Part shown: piece after piece, positions 16,309 through 23,988 of the stretch
Layout of the letters: each line of letters opens with the position of its first letter
How positions within the stretch are numbered: the first letter of the stretch is position 1
DNA from: UBA5209 sp034002865
GTDB taxonomy: Bacteria > Patescibacteriota > Dojkabacteria > SC72
Assembly (NCBI GenBank): GCA_034002865.1
Contig: JAVEZR010000010.1
Location: forward strand, 1 to 24,686
Reading direction: 5' to 3'
DNA length: 24,686 bases
Notes under the pieces: model-generated
The model's input: only the letters and a program-made list of their open reading frames with translations
Database searches by the model: none
What the model was told of the DNA's origin: nothing
Translations under genes and position numbers: made by a program

Positions 16309-16962
16309 ATGGAATCAAATAGAAAGCATTTCATATTACCTACAATATTAATAGTAATCTCTATATTAATATCTACATATTTCTTCCCACTATTACCCGA
16401 ATCTATGGCTTCCCATTGGAATGCTAGTGGAGTAGTAGATGGATATTCTAGTAGATTACTAAATGTAATACTTTTTCCTGCATTACAACTATTCCTTCTT
16501 CTACTACTAATCTTTTTACCTAAGCTAGATCCTAAAGGAGAGAATATAAAGAAGTTTGAAAATAAATTCTATATATTTATTAATGCACTTTTACTCTTCT
16601 TTATAATATTACAACTACAAGTATTCCTATGGAATATTGATATACAAATATCAATGAACAGTATTATGCCAATATTAATGGGAGGACTATTCTTAGTAAT
16701 GGCATACCTTATTAAGAATGCAAAACAGAACTACACCATAGGTATTAGAACACCATGGACATTACATAGTGAAAAGGTATGGAATAAAACACATAAATTA
16801 GGTGCAAAGCTATTTGCAATTTCTGGTTTACTTTCTATTATCTCAGTAGTTATTCCTTCATATTCATATTTAGTTGTAATAGTAACAGTATTACTCTCTA
16901 CACTTTTCTTAGCAATATACTCCTACCTAGAATATAGGAAAGAGATTCTTAAAAGAAGATAG
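16309..16962 (+). CDS. SdpI / DUF1648 family membrane protein
   Basis: 217 residues with six predicted TM segments. The N-terminus has the DUF1648 signature PLLPESMASHWNASGVVDGY. The C-terminal half has the SdpI signature NYTIGIRTPWTLHSEKVWN, followed by THKLGAKLF. In Bacillus subtilis the founder SdpI gives immunity to the SdpC toxin and sequesters the SdpR repressor. Many homologues have no linked toxin, and no sdpC- or sdpR-like gene is seen here. It may protect against a toxin of neighbours, or have a general membrane role. It has an unusually strong Shine-Dalgarno. Confidence 0.9.
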   Translation: MESNRKHFILPTILIVISILISTYFFPLLPESMASHWNASGVVDGYSSRLLNVILFPALQLFLLLLLIFLPKLDPKGENIKKFENKFYIFINALLLFFIILQLQVFLWNIDIQISMNSIMPILMGGLFLVMAYLIKNAKQNYTIGIRTPWTLHSEKVWNKTHKLGAKLFAISGLLSIISVVIPSYSYLVVIVTVLLSTLFLAIYSYLEYRKEILKRR

Positions 16963-17021
16963 TTAGATATTGAATGTACTTGAACCAATACCCTCCTTAT
17001 ATCAATAGAGAAGATCGTATT

Positions 17022-17528
17022 TTATATCTTTCTACTATCATATGCCCAATGAAGTACTGCCTGTCTCTGTCTTTTTCTACAATTTAAGTCCATTCTCTTA
17101 CAATTTTTCTCAATAGCAACAACATGCCTTTCTATTGCTCTCCACCTTTTAATCTGTCTTTCATCCTCTGGAGGTATTCTTCTTCCCATATAGTATCTAG
17201 CGTACCATTGAAACCATCCCCTAGGATCATCAGAGTATATCCAACCTTTCTTTTTCCAATGTGAAAGTGGCATACTAGCATCTACTTGAAAATAGTTAAG
17301 ATATATATCTTTTTTAAGAGGAGAGAGTTTTGCCTTAGTAAACCAATCTCTAGGGAATTCATTTGTACAATCAGTCATATATTTACCACCAAATACTCCC
17401 AACTGTAGCATTTCTTTAGGAGTAAGCTCTGGTTTAAATAGTGGGTCAAAATTCTTTCCCATTGGTTCTACAAGGTAATACGTATACCCTTCCTGCATTA
17501 GATCATTTACAATCACTTTCTTTTTCAT
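17022..17528 (-). CDS. Conserved protein with RGWFQWYxRYYxGRR motif
   Basis: 168 residues, basic, rich in Trp and Tyr, no signal or TM segment. The central phrase DDPRGWFQWYARYYMGRR and the C-terminal CRKRQRQAVLHWAYDSRKI are hallmarks of a conserved family that I recall from bacteria and fungi, without a known function. Residues 70-95 give LNYFQVDASMPLSHWKKKGWI. Three Cys occur, two (near 143 and 149) in a C-x5-C arrangement. The strong conservation of basic and aromatic residues suggests nucleic-acid binding, but that is inference only. It lies 66 bases downstream of the DUF4239-like gene's start-side neighbour on the same strand. Confidence 0.7.
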   Translation of the reverse strand: MKKKVIVNDLMQEGYTYYLVEPMGKNFDPLFKPELTPKEMLQLGVFGGKYMTDCTNEFPRDWFTKAKLSPLKKDIYLNYFQVDASMPLSHWKKKGWIYSDDPRGWFQWYARYYMGRRIPPEDERQIKRWRAIERHVVAIEKNCKRMDLNCRKRQRQAVLHWAYDSRKI

Positions 17529-17594
17529 AGTAACTATTTCTCCTTTGACTTCTTACTTTCCAATTCTCTATATATACTTCAAAAAAGATTAAGA

Positions 17595-18485
17595 CTAATT
17601 TTTAGCCTCAATAACAAGAATTTCTTTCTCAGAAGAGTTAGGTGCCTTTTTATATCTACATAGCCTGTAATCTTTACTCCCATCAACCTTTATTCTTCCC
17701 TCTTTAATATCACTTTCAAGGTAGTAAGGTAACATACCTAAGGATATAAGTAATTGATTAAAGTTATTAAAAGCAATATCGCTTTCATTTAATCTATTCT
17801 TATCTATCTCATCAAGTAAGAATAGAGCAAACAATACCGCTGCTGAGATACTGACTGCTAACAAAATACTAATAAAAGTAAACTGTGTACCCATTAATAC
17901 CGCAAATATCGTTAATATTGCTAATATTATTAACAGAACCCAATATAGATTATTAAGTGTAGTCTTAGCAACAATACTAATCTCATTTCTAATACTCGGT
18001 AGGGAACCCAAATCGTTCATCAAGAAATTTAATGCCTGATCCTCTTTCCTATTATCCGGAAGCATTTTTCTCTTCTTCAGAACATCAAAGATGTTTTCAA
18101 ACTCCTTACCTGTTTTCTCTACATACTCCTCCAACTCCCAATCGAAGCTAGCAATTATATATTTATCTATAGCCTCTTTTACTTCTTTACCTAGATTCTC
18201 ATCTATTAAATCTGCAAACTTATATACACTAAATAAACCTCCTGTTTCAGAAGATATTAATGTCTTTAAACGTAAAAAGTTAGACATTGCACTCGCAATA
18301 AAAAAACCTACTAAGATAGAGAAAAGTGTAGTCGTTGTCGAAAGAATTTTGGACATATCAAAATCAAATATAGGATTCTGATATGAAATGAATAGCGATA
18401 AGCAGAGAAGTAGGGCTGTACTAAATACCATCTTTTGCCATAATCTCATTCCAGAATATGATCTCCTTAGCTTATTATTAGTCAT
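17595..18485 (-). CDS. DUF4239-like membrane protein
   Basis: 296 residues. TM segments at about 18-34, 47-67 (STTTTLFSILVGFFIASAMSN) and a pair at about 180-225. The segment after TM2 (LRLKTLISSETGGLFSVYKFADLI) resembles DUF4239/bestrophin-like proteins, where a TM is followed by a 'R...E...' helix and a second TM pair. The C-terminus (about 235-296) is soluble and charged. It is likely an inner-membrane protein of channel-like fold; function unknown. The family call is tentative. Confidence 0.6.
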   Translation of the reverse strand: MTNNKLRRSYSGMRLWQKMVFSTALLLCLSLFISYQNPIFDFDMSKILSTTTTLFSILVGFFIASAMSNFLRLKTLISSETGGLFSVYKFADLIDENLGKEVKEAIDKYIIASFDWELEEYVEKTGKEFENIFDVLKKRKMLPDNRKEDQALNFLMNDLGSLPSIRNEISIVAKTTLNNLYWVLLIILAILTIFAVLMGTQFTFISILLAVSISAAVLFALFLLDEIDKNRLNESDIAFNNFNQLLISLGMLPYYLESDIKEGRIKVDGSKDYRLCRYKKAPNSSEKEILVIEAKN

Positions 18486-18790
18486 TATTAAATATTAATT
18501 ATTATTTTATTCTTAAAAATTTTACATCATTCTACTATGAGAGGGAAGATACTTCGATATAATTAATTATGAAAATGACAATCTATAAAATTCATATTTC
18601 TAGAATCTTATAAGTATCAACTAGATATCATTCTTTTCTCTGCATACAAAAGCTTCCTTGCTATTGCCCCCTATATCCCAATAGCCTATAATATATCGTT
18701 CATCTTTGAATTTGTTAGTGATCGCTAAGCAGATTCTTTAAAAAAGATAAACAATCGCACTTTAAAAACTTTAAAAGAAAAGAGGTTACG
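18486..18790. other. Intergenic region between divergent genes
   Basis: 305 bases without a plausible gene. Its left part is very A+T-rich and presumably holds the promoter of the 17595-18485 gene. Its right part holds the stalk-protein promoter (18664-18692) and a leader of about 90 bases that contains short repeats (ctttaaa twice near 18760-18775) and an aagagg ribosome-binding site just before the ATG. Confidence 0.6.
18664..18692 (+). promoter_or_regulatory. sigma70-type promoter of stalk-protein/sortase cassette
   Basis: TTGCCC (18664-18669, four of six), exactly 17 bases, then consensus TATAAT (18687-18692). The expected start is near 18699, giving a leader of about 90 bases before the stalk-protein ATG. 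Confidence 0.5.
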
Positions 18791-19273
18791 ATGAAAAAGA
18801 TTATTGCAACAATTGCAATAGTGTCAATGCTAATGCTTTCAGTATTAGCGTTAAACACAGTAGGGAATGTAAGAGCCTGTCCACCAACAGAGACTCCACC
18901 GACAGAGACTCCACCGACAGAGACTCCACCAACAGAGACTCCACCAACTGAGACTCCACCAACTGAGACTCCACCAACAGAGACTCCACCAACTGAGACT
19001 CCACCGACAGAGACTCCTGAACCATCAGAGACTCCGCCAACGGAAACTCCTGAACCATCAGAGACTCCGCCAACGGAAACTCCTGAACCATCAGAGACTC
19101 CGCCAACGGAAACTCCTGAACCATCAGAGACTCCAGAATCGATAAGAACTCCTGAAATCATTATTACTGAAGTAAACACTGGAACCATTAATCCCATTGT
19201 TTATCTTCTTCCAGGAGGTCTACTAGCAGTACTAGTTAGTTTCTTTCTTTTTAAAAAGAAACAAACTATTTAG
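18791..19273 (+). CDS. Secreted TPPTE-repeat stalk protein with LPGG sorting-like end
   Basis: 160 residues. A signal peptide (1 to about 29, MKKIIATIAIV... ending VRA) precedes Cys30. Residues about 31-115 are an almost pure Pro/Thr/Glu repeat: CPPTE, eight TPPTE, then alternating TPEPSE and TPPTE. Such regions are extended stalks, often glycosylated. The C-terminus is arranged like a sortase signal: YLLPGG (LPGG at 140-143), a hydrophobic stretch 144-154, then KKKQTI. LPGG lacks the Thr of LPxTG, so recognition by a sortase is inferred. The next gene is sortase-like and starts 16 bases after this stop, strengthening the idea. The start has a good aagagg site upstream. The opposite strand also lacks stops through the repeat, but that is a by-product of the repeat. 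Confidence 0.85.
   Translation: MKKIIATIAIVSMLMLSVLALNTVGNVRACPPTETPPTETPPTETPPTETPPTETPPTETPPTETPPTETPPTETPEPSETPPTETPEPSETPPTETPEPSETPPTETPEPSETPESIRTPEIIITEVNTGTINPIVYLLPGGLLAVLVSFFLFKKKQTI
18893..19129 (+). repeat. Nested tandem repeats coding for TPPTE and TPEPSE units
   Basis: Eight 15-base units (18893-19012, all TPPTE) differ only at three synonymous positions (ccg/cca... gaca/aaca/aact). They are followed by three exact copies of a 33-base unit (19013-19111, TPEPSE plus TPPTE) and a further 18-base partial copy (19112-19129). The 33-base copies are base-identical, so that block expanded recently. Confidence 0.95.
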
Positions 19274-19289
19274 TTTACTAATTGTTGGT

Positions 19290-19955
19290 ATGTTTTTTTC
19301 ATTGGTAGCAACAGCTTGCTCACCAAGTTTGGATGTCACTAAACAGGCTACTGAAAAGCCTATATTGATGACAGTAACCCGGACACCATTTTTGCCAGTT
19401 GAGAATATACTTTACTCTCCTACAAAGAGATTTGAAGTTACATCAACTACAGCTATGGAGCCTACAGCTACACCAGCGAGTAGAAATCTCAAAGGTTTGT
19501 ATACTGTATCCATACAGTCTGAATTTTTAAACAAATGGTGGAAGGAGCAGTTCAAAGAGCTTGAAGTAAGAAGCTGTGATGACCCGTGTACAAAGGAGAG
19601 AATAGAAGAACTCTTAGACTCTCACAGTAAATGGGTAATCGCTCAACCAAATGAGGGTAGAATTCTATACACTCACTCTGGTTGGGAAGCTTTTGGTCCT
19701 GAATTTGGAGAGATATTTCTTCGATTGTATAATTCGGACAAGCTTAATGAGACCTCAATCTGTCTAAATAAAGATCTCTGCTACAAAGTAGTAGACTTCC
19801 TTGTTTTAGACAGAAATGAAATTGGAAATGAAATCCATATTGATGAGCTCTTTGAAGAGAATGAGCAGGATGATTATTTCATCTTAACTTGCTCAAAAAG
19901 AGTTATTCCTGGATTTCAAACCCCAAAACTGATTATACAAATCAGGAAATTTTAA
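19290..19955 (+). CDS. Sortase-like putative lipoprotein
   Basis: 221 residues from the ATG. The C-terminal half has a sortase-like pattern: ILYTHSGW with H129, then GPEFGEIFLRL, a CYKVVDFLVLDRNEI strand, and YFILTCSKR with C201 (TLxTC-type). These are the His and Cys of sortases. The expected Arg near the last strand (before the LII of TPKLIIQIR) appears to be Lys213 or Pro212; R204 and R219 are the nearest arginines. The N-terminus reads SLVATAC, a lipobox ending at Cys10, then a Thr/Pro-rich linker. From this ATG the signal is short and uncharged. The in-frame codons upstream (19254-19289) would supply KRNKLFSLLIVG but contain no usual start codon. It directly follows the LPGG protein, its likely substrate. 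Activity is inferred, not shown. Confidence 0.65.
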   Translation: MFFSLVATACSPSLDVTKQATEKPILMTVTRTPFLPVENILYSPTKRFEVTSTTAMEPTATPASRNLKGLYTVSIQSEFLNKWWKEQFKELEVRSCDDPCTKERIEELLDSHSKWVIAQPNEGRILYTHSGWEAFGPEFGEIFLRLYNSDKLNETSICLNKDLCYKVVDFLVLDRNEIGNEIHIDELFEENEQDDYFILTCSKRVIPGFQTPKLIIQIRKF

Positions 19956-19963
19956 AGTGCAAA

Positions 19964-20000
19964 AGAGAAGATCTTAGCGATCAAAAACAAGATCTTCTCT
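19964..20000. terminator. Strong hairpin terminator between convergent genes
   Basis: agagaagatctt (19964-19975) and aagatcttctct (19989-20000) form a perfect 12-base stem with a 13-base loop. It lies between the sortase-like gene and the convergent hydrolase gene. The T-run is better for the minus strand (ttttgc after the stem) than for the plus strand, so it can serve both. Confidence 0.75.
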
Positions 20001-20075
20001 AATTTCCCCTATGGAATATGATAAAGGGATTCATATTAGATTCAGAATCTAGATTAATGTTCTTAAGCAAAGTAG

Positions 20076-21647
20076 TTATCTAGGCAATCTTGGAGGTGTG
20101 CTTCTGTCCTTTCTAAAGTTAGACTCTTTTATATAATCCCCCATAGTAGAGGTAATAGAAGATATAATAGAGAGCATCTCTTCGTATTTTATACTATTCT
20201 CTTCTTTTGAAGTAGCCGATATACCTATATAGAAATACCTATTACCACTATCGGAAGGAATTTCTAAAATACCGCTATCTTGTACTGTAAGAATCTCATC
20301 TGTAATAGTACCTCTTTTATTCCACTGTCTTGCACCAGGAAATCTCATTCGAATACTACCAATTAAATTATCATCATTAGGTGTATACTCCTCTAATTTG
20401 TTTAATAGATATTTCATAGGCTCTTTATCTAATAGTTTGCCTCTAAACAAATTTAACCAACAGTTAAAAAGTTCTCTCTGTTTTGTTCTCCTAGGCTTGT
20501 ACGTAGTTGTCTCCATACCGAGAGGTTTAAACCACTCTGTCATTCTTTGTTTACTTTGACTAAACCTAGCTAATATTTCAGTGGCAGATTCTTCAGAGTT
20601 TACTATCATAGAGGAAAGTAATTGATTAAACGTTCTATCTTCTGTACCGTGTGCTTTAAGCACTTTCTCTAATCCATCTCTTTCTATTTCTTCAGGATAT
20701 GTTGATAATATGTTTTGTAATGTAACTATTGCTAAAGGTACTTTAATAGTTGAAGCTGCATGATATGTAACACCATCTCTCCATTCAAATATTTGACCTT
20801 TTCCTACCTCATACATCGAGATATGCCACACTCCCTTTTTCTGCTCTAACATTTCATTTAAAAGAATATCCCTATACTTTCTAGTAACAGGATCTACTGC
20901 TATGTGTTCGGTCTCTTCTTTTCTTCTCCAAAGATAGAAACCCTTAAGACCAGTTCTTGCTTTCTCTGGCCCAACACCCTTAGCCCAATTGCGAAAGAAG
21001 CCATCCTTCTGAACTGGGTCCCACAACATTAGCTCTTTAATTAGAAACTCACCTGGCTTCTCACCCTGAACATTTGAGACTGTATACAGCCTACCCATAG
21101 AATCTCTTCTTGAAATTGCAATGTAGTGGGTGAATGAACCTCCATCGAGATATAGGAAATCTCCAGGTTTTAATTCTCCAGCACCAGGGATATTATTAAA
21201 ATCTAAATTCCCAACACTATCCTTTACACGGAAAGTATCATATTGATTACTAGGAAATGCTACTTCATATCTATTTGGATCACTCTCTGGACTTCCAAGC
21301 CACATCTCACGAGGGGTAACTCCTTCCATTCTACTGTTTATTGTAGTATTATCTGAAATATTCGAAATGGTTGAATCTTCATTTAATTTCCAACCCATTA
21401 ATATTGATGTCGCTAAAGGACCACAAACATTAGATGCAGACGCGGTTCTATCCCTCCTTATTACCTGTGCAATCCTATCTGCCTCTTGTGGAGTATCTGC
21501 AATGTATGATTGAGAGACATCTTTAAAGCTGTCATCACTTTTATCTAAAGATTCAAATATTTCTTTAGGCATAGCAAAAGCACCTACCATTACACCCGAG
21601 GTTTTTAAGAATTCCCTTCTAGTTATTTTCTCAGATTCATTATCCAA
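20076..21647 (-). CDS. Tat-type exported fusion: Cys/His domain plus beta-lactamase-like serine hydrolase
   Basis: 523 residues. The N-terminus TRREFLK (residues 9-15) matches the twin-arginine signal consensus and is followed by a hydrophobic stretch SGVMVGAFAMP. The first domain (about 50-245) has C75 in SNVCGPLATSIL and H174 in SFTHYIAIS, with PGDFLYLDGG just before. This order fits a papain-like/NlpC- or C39-type cysteine peptidase. The second domain (about 260-500) resembles class A beta-lactamase or D-Ala-D-Ala peptidase folds: S299-T-I-K302 (SxxK), VNSEESATEIL (351-353, the SxN place but Glu for Asn), and KRGT (444-447) for KTG. No ExxLN glutamate was seen. An extracytoplasmic peptidoglycan-related role is likely but not proven. 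Confidence 0.75.
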   Translation of the reverse strand: MDNESEKITRREFLKTSGVMVGAFAMPKEIFESLDKSDDSFKDVSQSYIADTPQEADRIAQVIRRDRTASASNVCGPLATSILMGWKLNEDSTISNISDNTTINSRMEGVTPREMWLGSPESDPNRYEVAFPSNQYDTFRVKDSVGNLDFNNIPGAGELKPGDFLYLDGGSFTHYIAISRRDSMGRLYTVSNVQGEKPGEFLIKELMLWDPVQKDGFFRNWAKGVGPEKARTGLKGFYLWRRKEETEHIAVDPVTRKYRDILLNEMLEQKKGVWHISMYEVGKGQIFEWRDGVTYHAASTIKVPLAIVTLQNILSTYPEEIERDGLEKVLKAHGTEDRTFNQLLSSMIVNSEESATEILARFSQSKQRMTEWFKPLGMETTTYKPRRTKQRELFNCWLNLFRGKLLDKEPMKYLLNKLEEYTPNDDNLIGSIRMRFPGARQWNKRGTITDEILTVQDSGILEIPSDSGNRYFYIGISATSKEENSIKYEEMLSIISSITSTMGDYIKESNFRKDRSTPPRLPR

Positions 21648-21789
21648 TCTTGATCTTAAGTAACTTTATTCAAATATGATAACAATAGTTGAATACTATT
21701 TCTAGTATATCTATCATCTAAAAATAATAGCTCTGTTGAAAAGCTATCACAATTATGTAAAATATATAATAACTTTTAAATATATATAT

Positions 21790-22479
21790 ATGGAAGAAGA
21801 GATACAGAAGCAGGTAGTAGAAAGAACAGAGATAGTAGAGAAACCAAAAAAGAAAGGAAAAGGTTGTTTAATAGCATTACTAGTTTTCTTAACTATATTT
21901 GTTCTAATAATTGTTGGAGGATACTTAGGATATAAAAAGATTGTAAATGGTTTCTCTGCTCAAGATGATTTAGGTGTTACATACAGTAGACAAGATTTAC
22001 AAGAGAGCTTCGATAAAGCAGGATTTACAGGAGATATGTGTATAGAGTGTAGTGATCCAATATATAGCGAACCACATGAGATAGATGTTACATTCAGTAA
22101 CTCACAAGCTAGTGCATGGTTAAACTATACAAACCATGACTTTGGATATGGGCAACTAGATGATATACATGTACGGTTTACTGATGACAAAGCAGATCTT
22201 TCTGGAATGTTTACATATCAAGGTAAAACATACCCTGTATTCCTCTCGGGTTCTGTTGATAAAGCGACAGATACAACTGTACAGGGCAATCTAGATACAC
22301 TTAAGGTAAGTGGAGTATCACTACCTGCATATGTAACCCCAATGGTAGAGAGTGTACTTTTAGAATTTACTAATGAGAAATTAGCTAAGATGGGTGATAC
22401 ATTAAGAATAGATACATTAGAGATATCTGGTGGTGGTTTACATTTTCAAGGCCTTGCTCCAAGTAAGATAGAGGAGTAA
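21790..22479 (+). CDS. Single-TM anchored protein of unknown function
   Basis: 229 residues from the ATG at 21790. The upstream extension from a TTG gives no recognisable signal, so the ATG is preferred; it sits in a TATATATATATG context. A charged cytosolic start (MEEEIQKQVVERTEIV...KPKKKGKG) precedes one TM segment (about 27-50, LIALLVFLTIFVLIIVGGYLG). The outer domain (about 58-229) is beta-rich with two Cys (MCIECSDP) and repeated 'DVTF', 'HVRF', 'LKVSG', 'LEISGGG' strands. No known family. It precedes a second small TM protein by 27 bases, so the two probably form an operon. Confidence 0.65.
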   Translation: MEEEIQKQVVERTEIVEKPKKKGKGCLIALLVFLTIFVLIIVGGYLGYKKIVNGFSAQDDLGVTYSRQDLQESFDKAGFTGDMCIECSDPIYSEPHEIDVTFSNSQASAWLNYTNHDFGYGQLDDIHVRFTDDKADLSGMFTYQGKTYPVFLSGSVDKATDTTVQGNLDTLKVSGVSLPAYVTPMVESVLLEFTNEKLAKMGDTLRIDTLEISGGGLHFQGLAPSKIEE

Positions 22480-22506
22480 ATATATTTAATATTAATAAAC
22501 AGTAGT

Positions 22507-22791
22507 ATGCCAGAGTATGTATACAGCATTGTATTGGTACTTATAATCGTAATTGTAATGGGTTGGTGGACTATTAAGAAAAAGAATGAGGAGTGGGATG
22601 GTGTATTAGAAAAGAAATCAATAAAACGTGGAGATGATGAAATAGCAGATTATTACTATCTTCACTTTAGAACTTCAGATGGTAAGAAGAAAAAGTTTAG
22701 TACTCCAAGCGAAAAATATTGGAATACATGGCAAGAGGGAGAGAAAGCTAAAAAGAAAAAGGGAGAATTCTTTCCTATAAAGAAGGAGTAG
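22507..22791 (+). CDS. Small single-TM protein with charged C-terminal domain
   Basis: 94 residues. One TM segment (about 4-23, VYSIVLVLIIVIVMGWWTI) is followed by a Lys/Glu-rich domain with EEWDGVLEKK, DYYYLHFRTSDGKKKKFS and a WNTWQEGEKAKK segment. The pattern W-x-G-x-L plus a later aromatic-rich strand suggests a small beta-barrel-like domain. No function known to me. Adjacent to the preceding membrane protein gene. Confidence 0.6.
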   Translation: MPEYVYSIVLVLIIVIVMGWWTIKKKNEEWDGVLEKKSIKRGDDEIADYYYLHFRTSDGKKKKFSTPSEKYWNTWQEGEKAKKKKGEFFPIKKE

Positions 22792-22942
22792 GGAGATAAG
22801 AAGAATTAATAGATATTTATTATTTTTCACAAAGTAGTAAAAAAGATTAGGTTATAGATTCTGTAATTATATCTTACTAACATTCAACTGAATAGTATAA
22901 CCGTATCAACCATTCCTCTAATTTCCCTCTATACTTAGAAAA

Positions 22943-22951
22943 TGGTATAAT
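22943..22951 (+). promoter_or_regulatory. Extended -10 promoter of ATP-grasp gene
   Basis: TGGTATAAT is an exact extended -10 element (TGnTATAAT) 29 bases before the ATG. No convincing -35 is seen, as is common for extended -10 promoters. Confidence 0.5.
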
Positions 22952-22980
22952 AACAATATAATCTTCCAATCAACACAGAT

Positions 22981-23850
22981 ATGAGAAAGCATTCAATCCT
23001 CGCAGTAGGTATTAATAGTACTCCTGAAGAAAAAATAAATATACAAAGGAAGTTAAAGATAGAGAATATTACCTTAGATACTGCCTCCATTAAAGACATC
23101 TTTGTTAGAATTGTAGATAGCAAGATAACAGTCCTCCTAGCTGGGAAAGATCTAAAGAGGTATGATTACGTACTAATACAATCTGGATGGACGACTACTC
23201 ATATGGCATATCTACTACACCTCTATTTGAAATCCCAAAATATTCCACATAACAAAACCAATACACACACTACTAAACTTTCAGATATATTCTTTTTAGC
23301 TTCTAAGGGAGTTCCTGTACCAAATACTTTCTTTCATAATGGGCTGAAAATTAACAATGAAAGTAAAATAGATATTCAAGAGATATGTAAATTACCATGT
23401 ATATATAAGACATTGCTGGGGTCTTTAGGCTCTAGAGTTCATTTAATTGATAGTATGGAAGATATAGAGGGGACAGTAAGAGAGAATGGTAAATATAATA
23501 AATATATATTTCAAGAATTTATTTCCAATGACTTTGATTACAGAGTAGTGGTTGCAAACAACCAAGTCTCTTCAGTATGTATTAGAACAAGAGTAAGTGA
23601 TAAGTATAGGAATAATGTCTCCTTAGGAGCTACAGAGGAATTTATCAGTATACAGGACACTCCCATAGAGGTTCTTGATATGGCTATAGAGGCTTCTAAG
23701 GCTTTAAAATTAAACTGGGCAGGAGTAGACATAGTAACCGATAATAAAACAAATAGAAACTATGTATTGGAGGTTAATAGAAGGCCAGGATTAACAGGTA
23801 AATCAACAGAGATCGGAGCTTTGTACAGCTATATAAAACAGCTAACCTAA
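22981..23850 (+). CDS. RimK-like ATP-grasp ligase
   Basis: 289 residues. The ATP-grasp fold is recognised in the second half: PCIYKTLLGSLGSRVHLI (nucleotide-binding Lys and Gly loop), FQEFISNDFDYRVVVANN, and WAGVDIVTD...YVLEVNRRPGL (metal-binding E-x-N). This is the RimK/ glutathione-synthase-like group, which joins an amino acid or peptide to a carboxylate via an acyl phosphate. The N-terminal half (about 1-95) is a RimK-like pre-ATP-grasp region, with YDYVLIQSGWTTTHMAYLLHLY. No adjacent precursor or acceptor gene shows what it modifies. No signal; it acts in the cytosol. It has its own extended -10 promoter. Confidence 0.88.
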   Translation: MRKHSILAVGINSTPEEKINIQRKLKIENITLDTASIKDIFVRIVDSKITVLLAGKDLKRYDYVLIQSGWTTTHMAYLLHLYLKSQNIPHNKTNTHTTKLSDIFFLASKGVPVPNTFFHNGLKINNESKIDIQEICKLPCIYKTLLGSLGSRVHLIDSMEDIEGTVRENGKYNKYIFQEFISNDFDYRVVVANNQVSSVCIRTRVSDKYRNNVSLGATEEFISIQDTPIEVLDMAIEASKALKLNWAGVDIVTDNKTNRNYVLEVNRRPGLTGKSTEIGALYSYIKQLT

Positions 23851-23988
23851 ATATAGCTATCTTCCTATAGCCATAAAGACATTCCCATATATATTTCAGT
23901 TATGTATAATGCTCTAAATAGCTAATTTCTAACTGCCAAACTAATTAGCGAGTTACAAGAAAACCCTACCTTAACTACACAGAATGAA

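Noticed and set aside
18715..19197. Long minus-strand frame coding a GVSVGG-type repeat opposite the stalk gene
   Set aside because: It mirrors the 15- and 33-base repeats of the real plus-strand gene, which lack stops on both strands. The plus strand has the promoter, ribosome site, signal peptide and sorting-like end.
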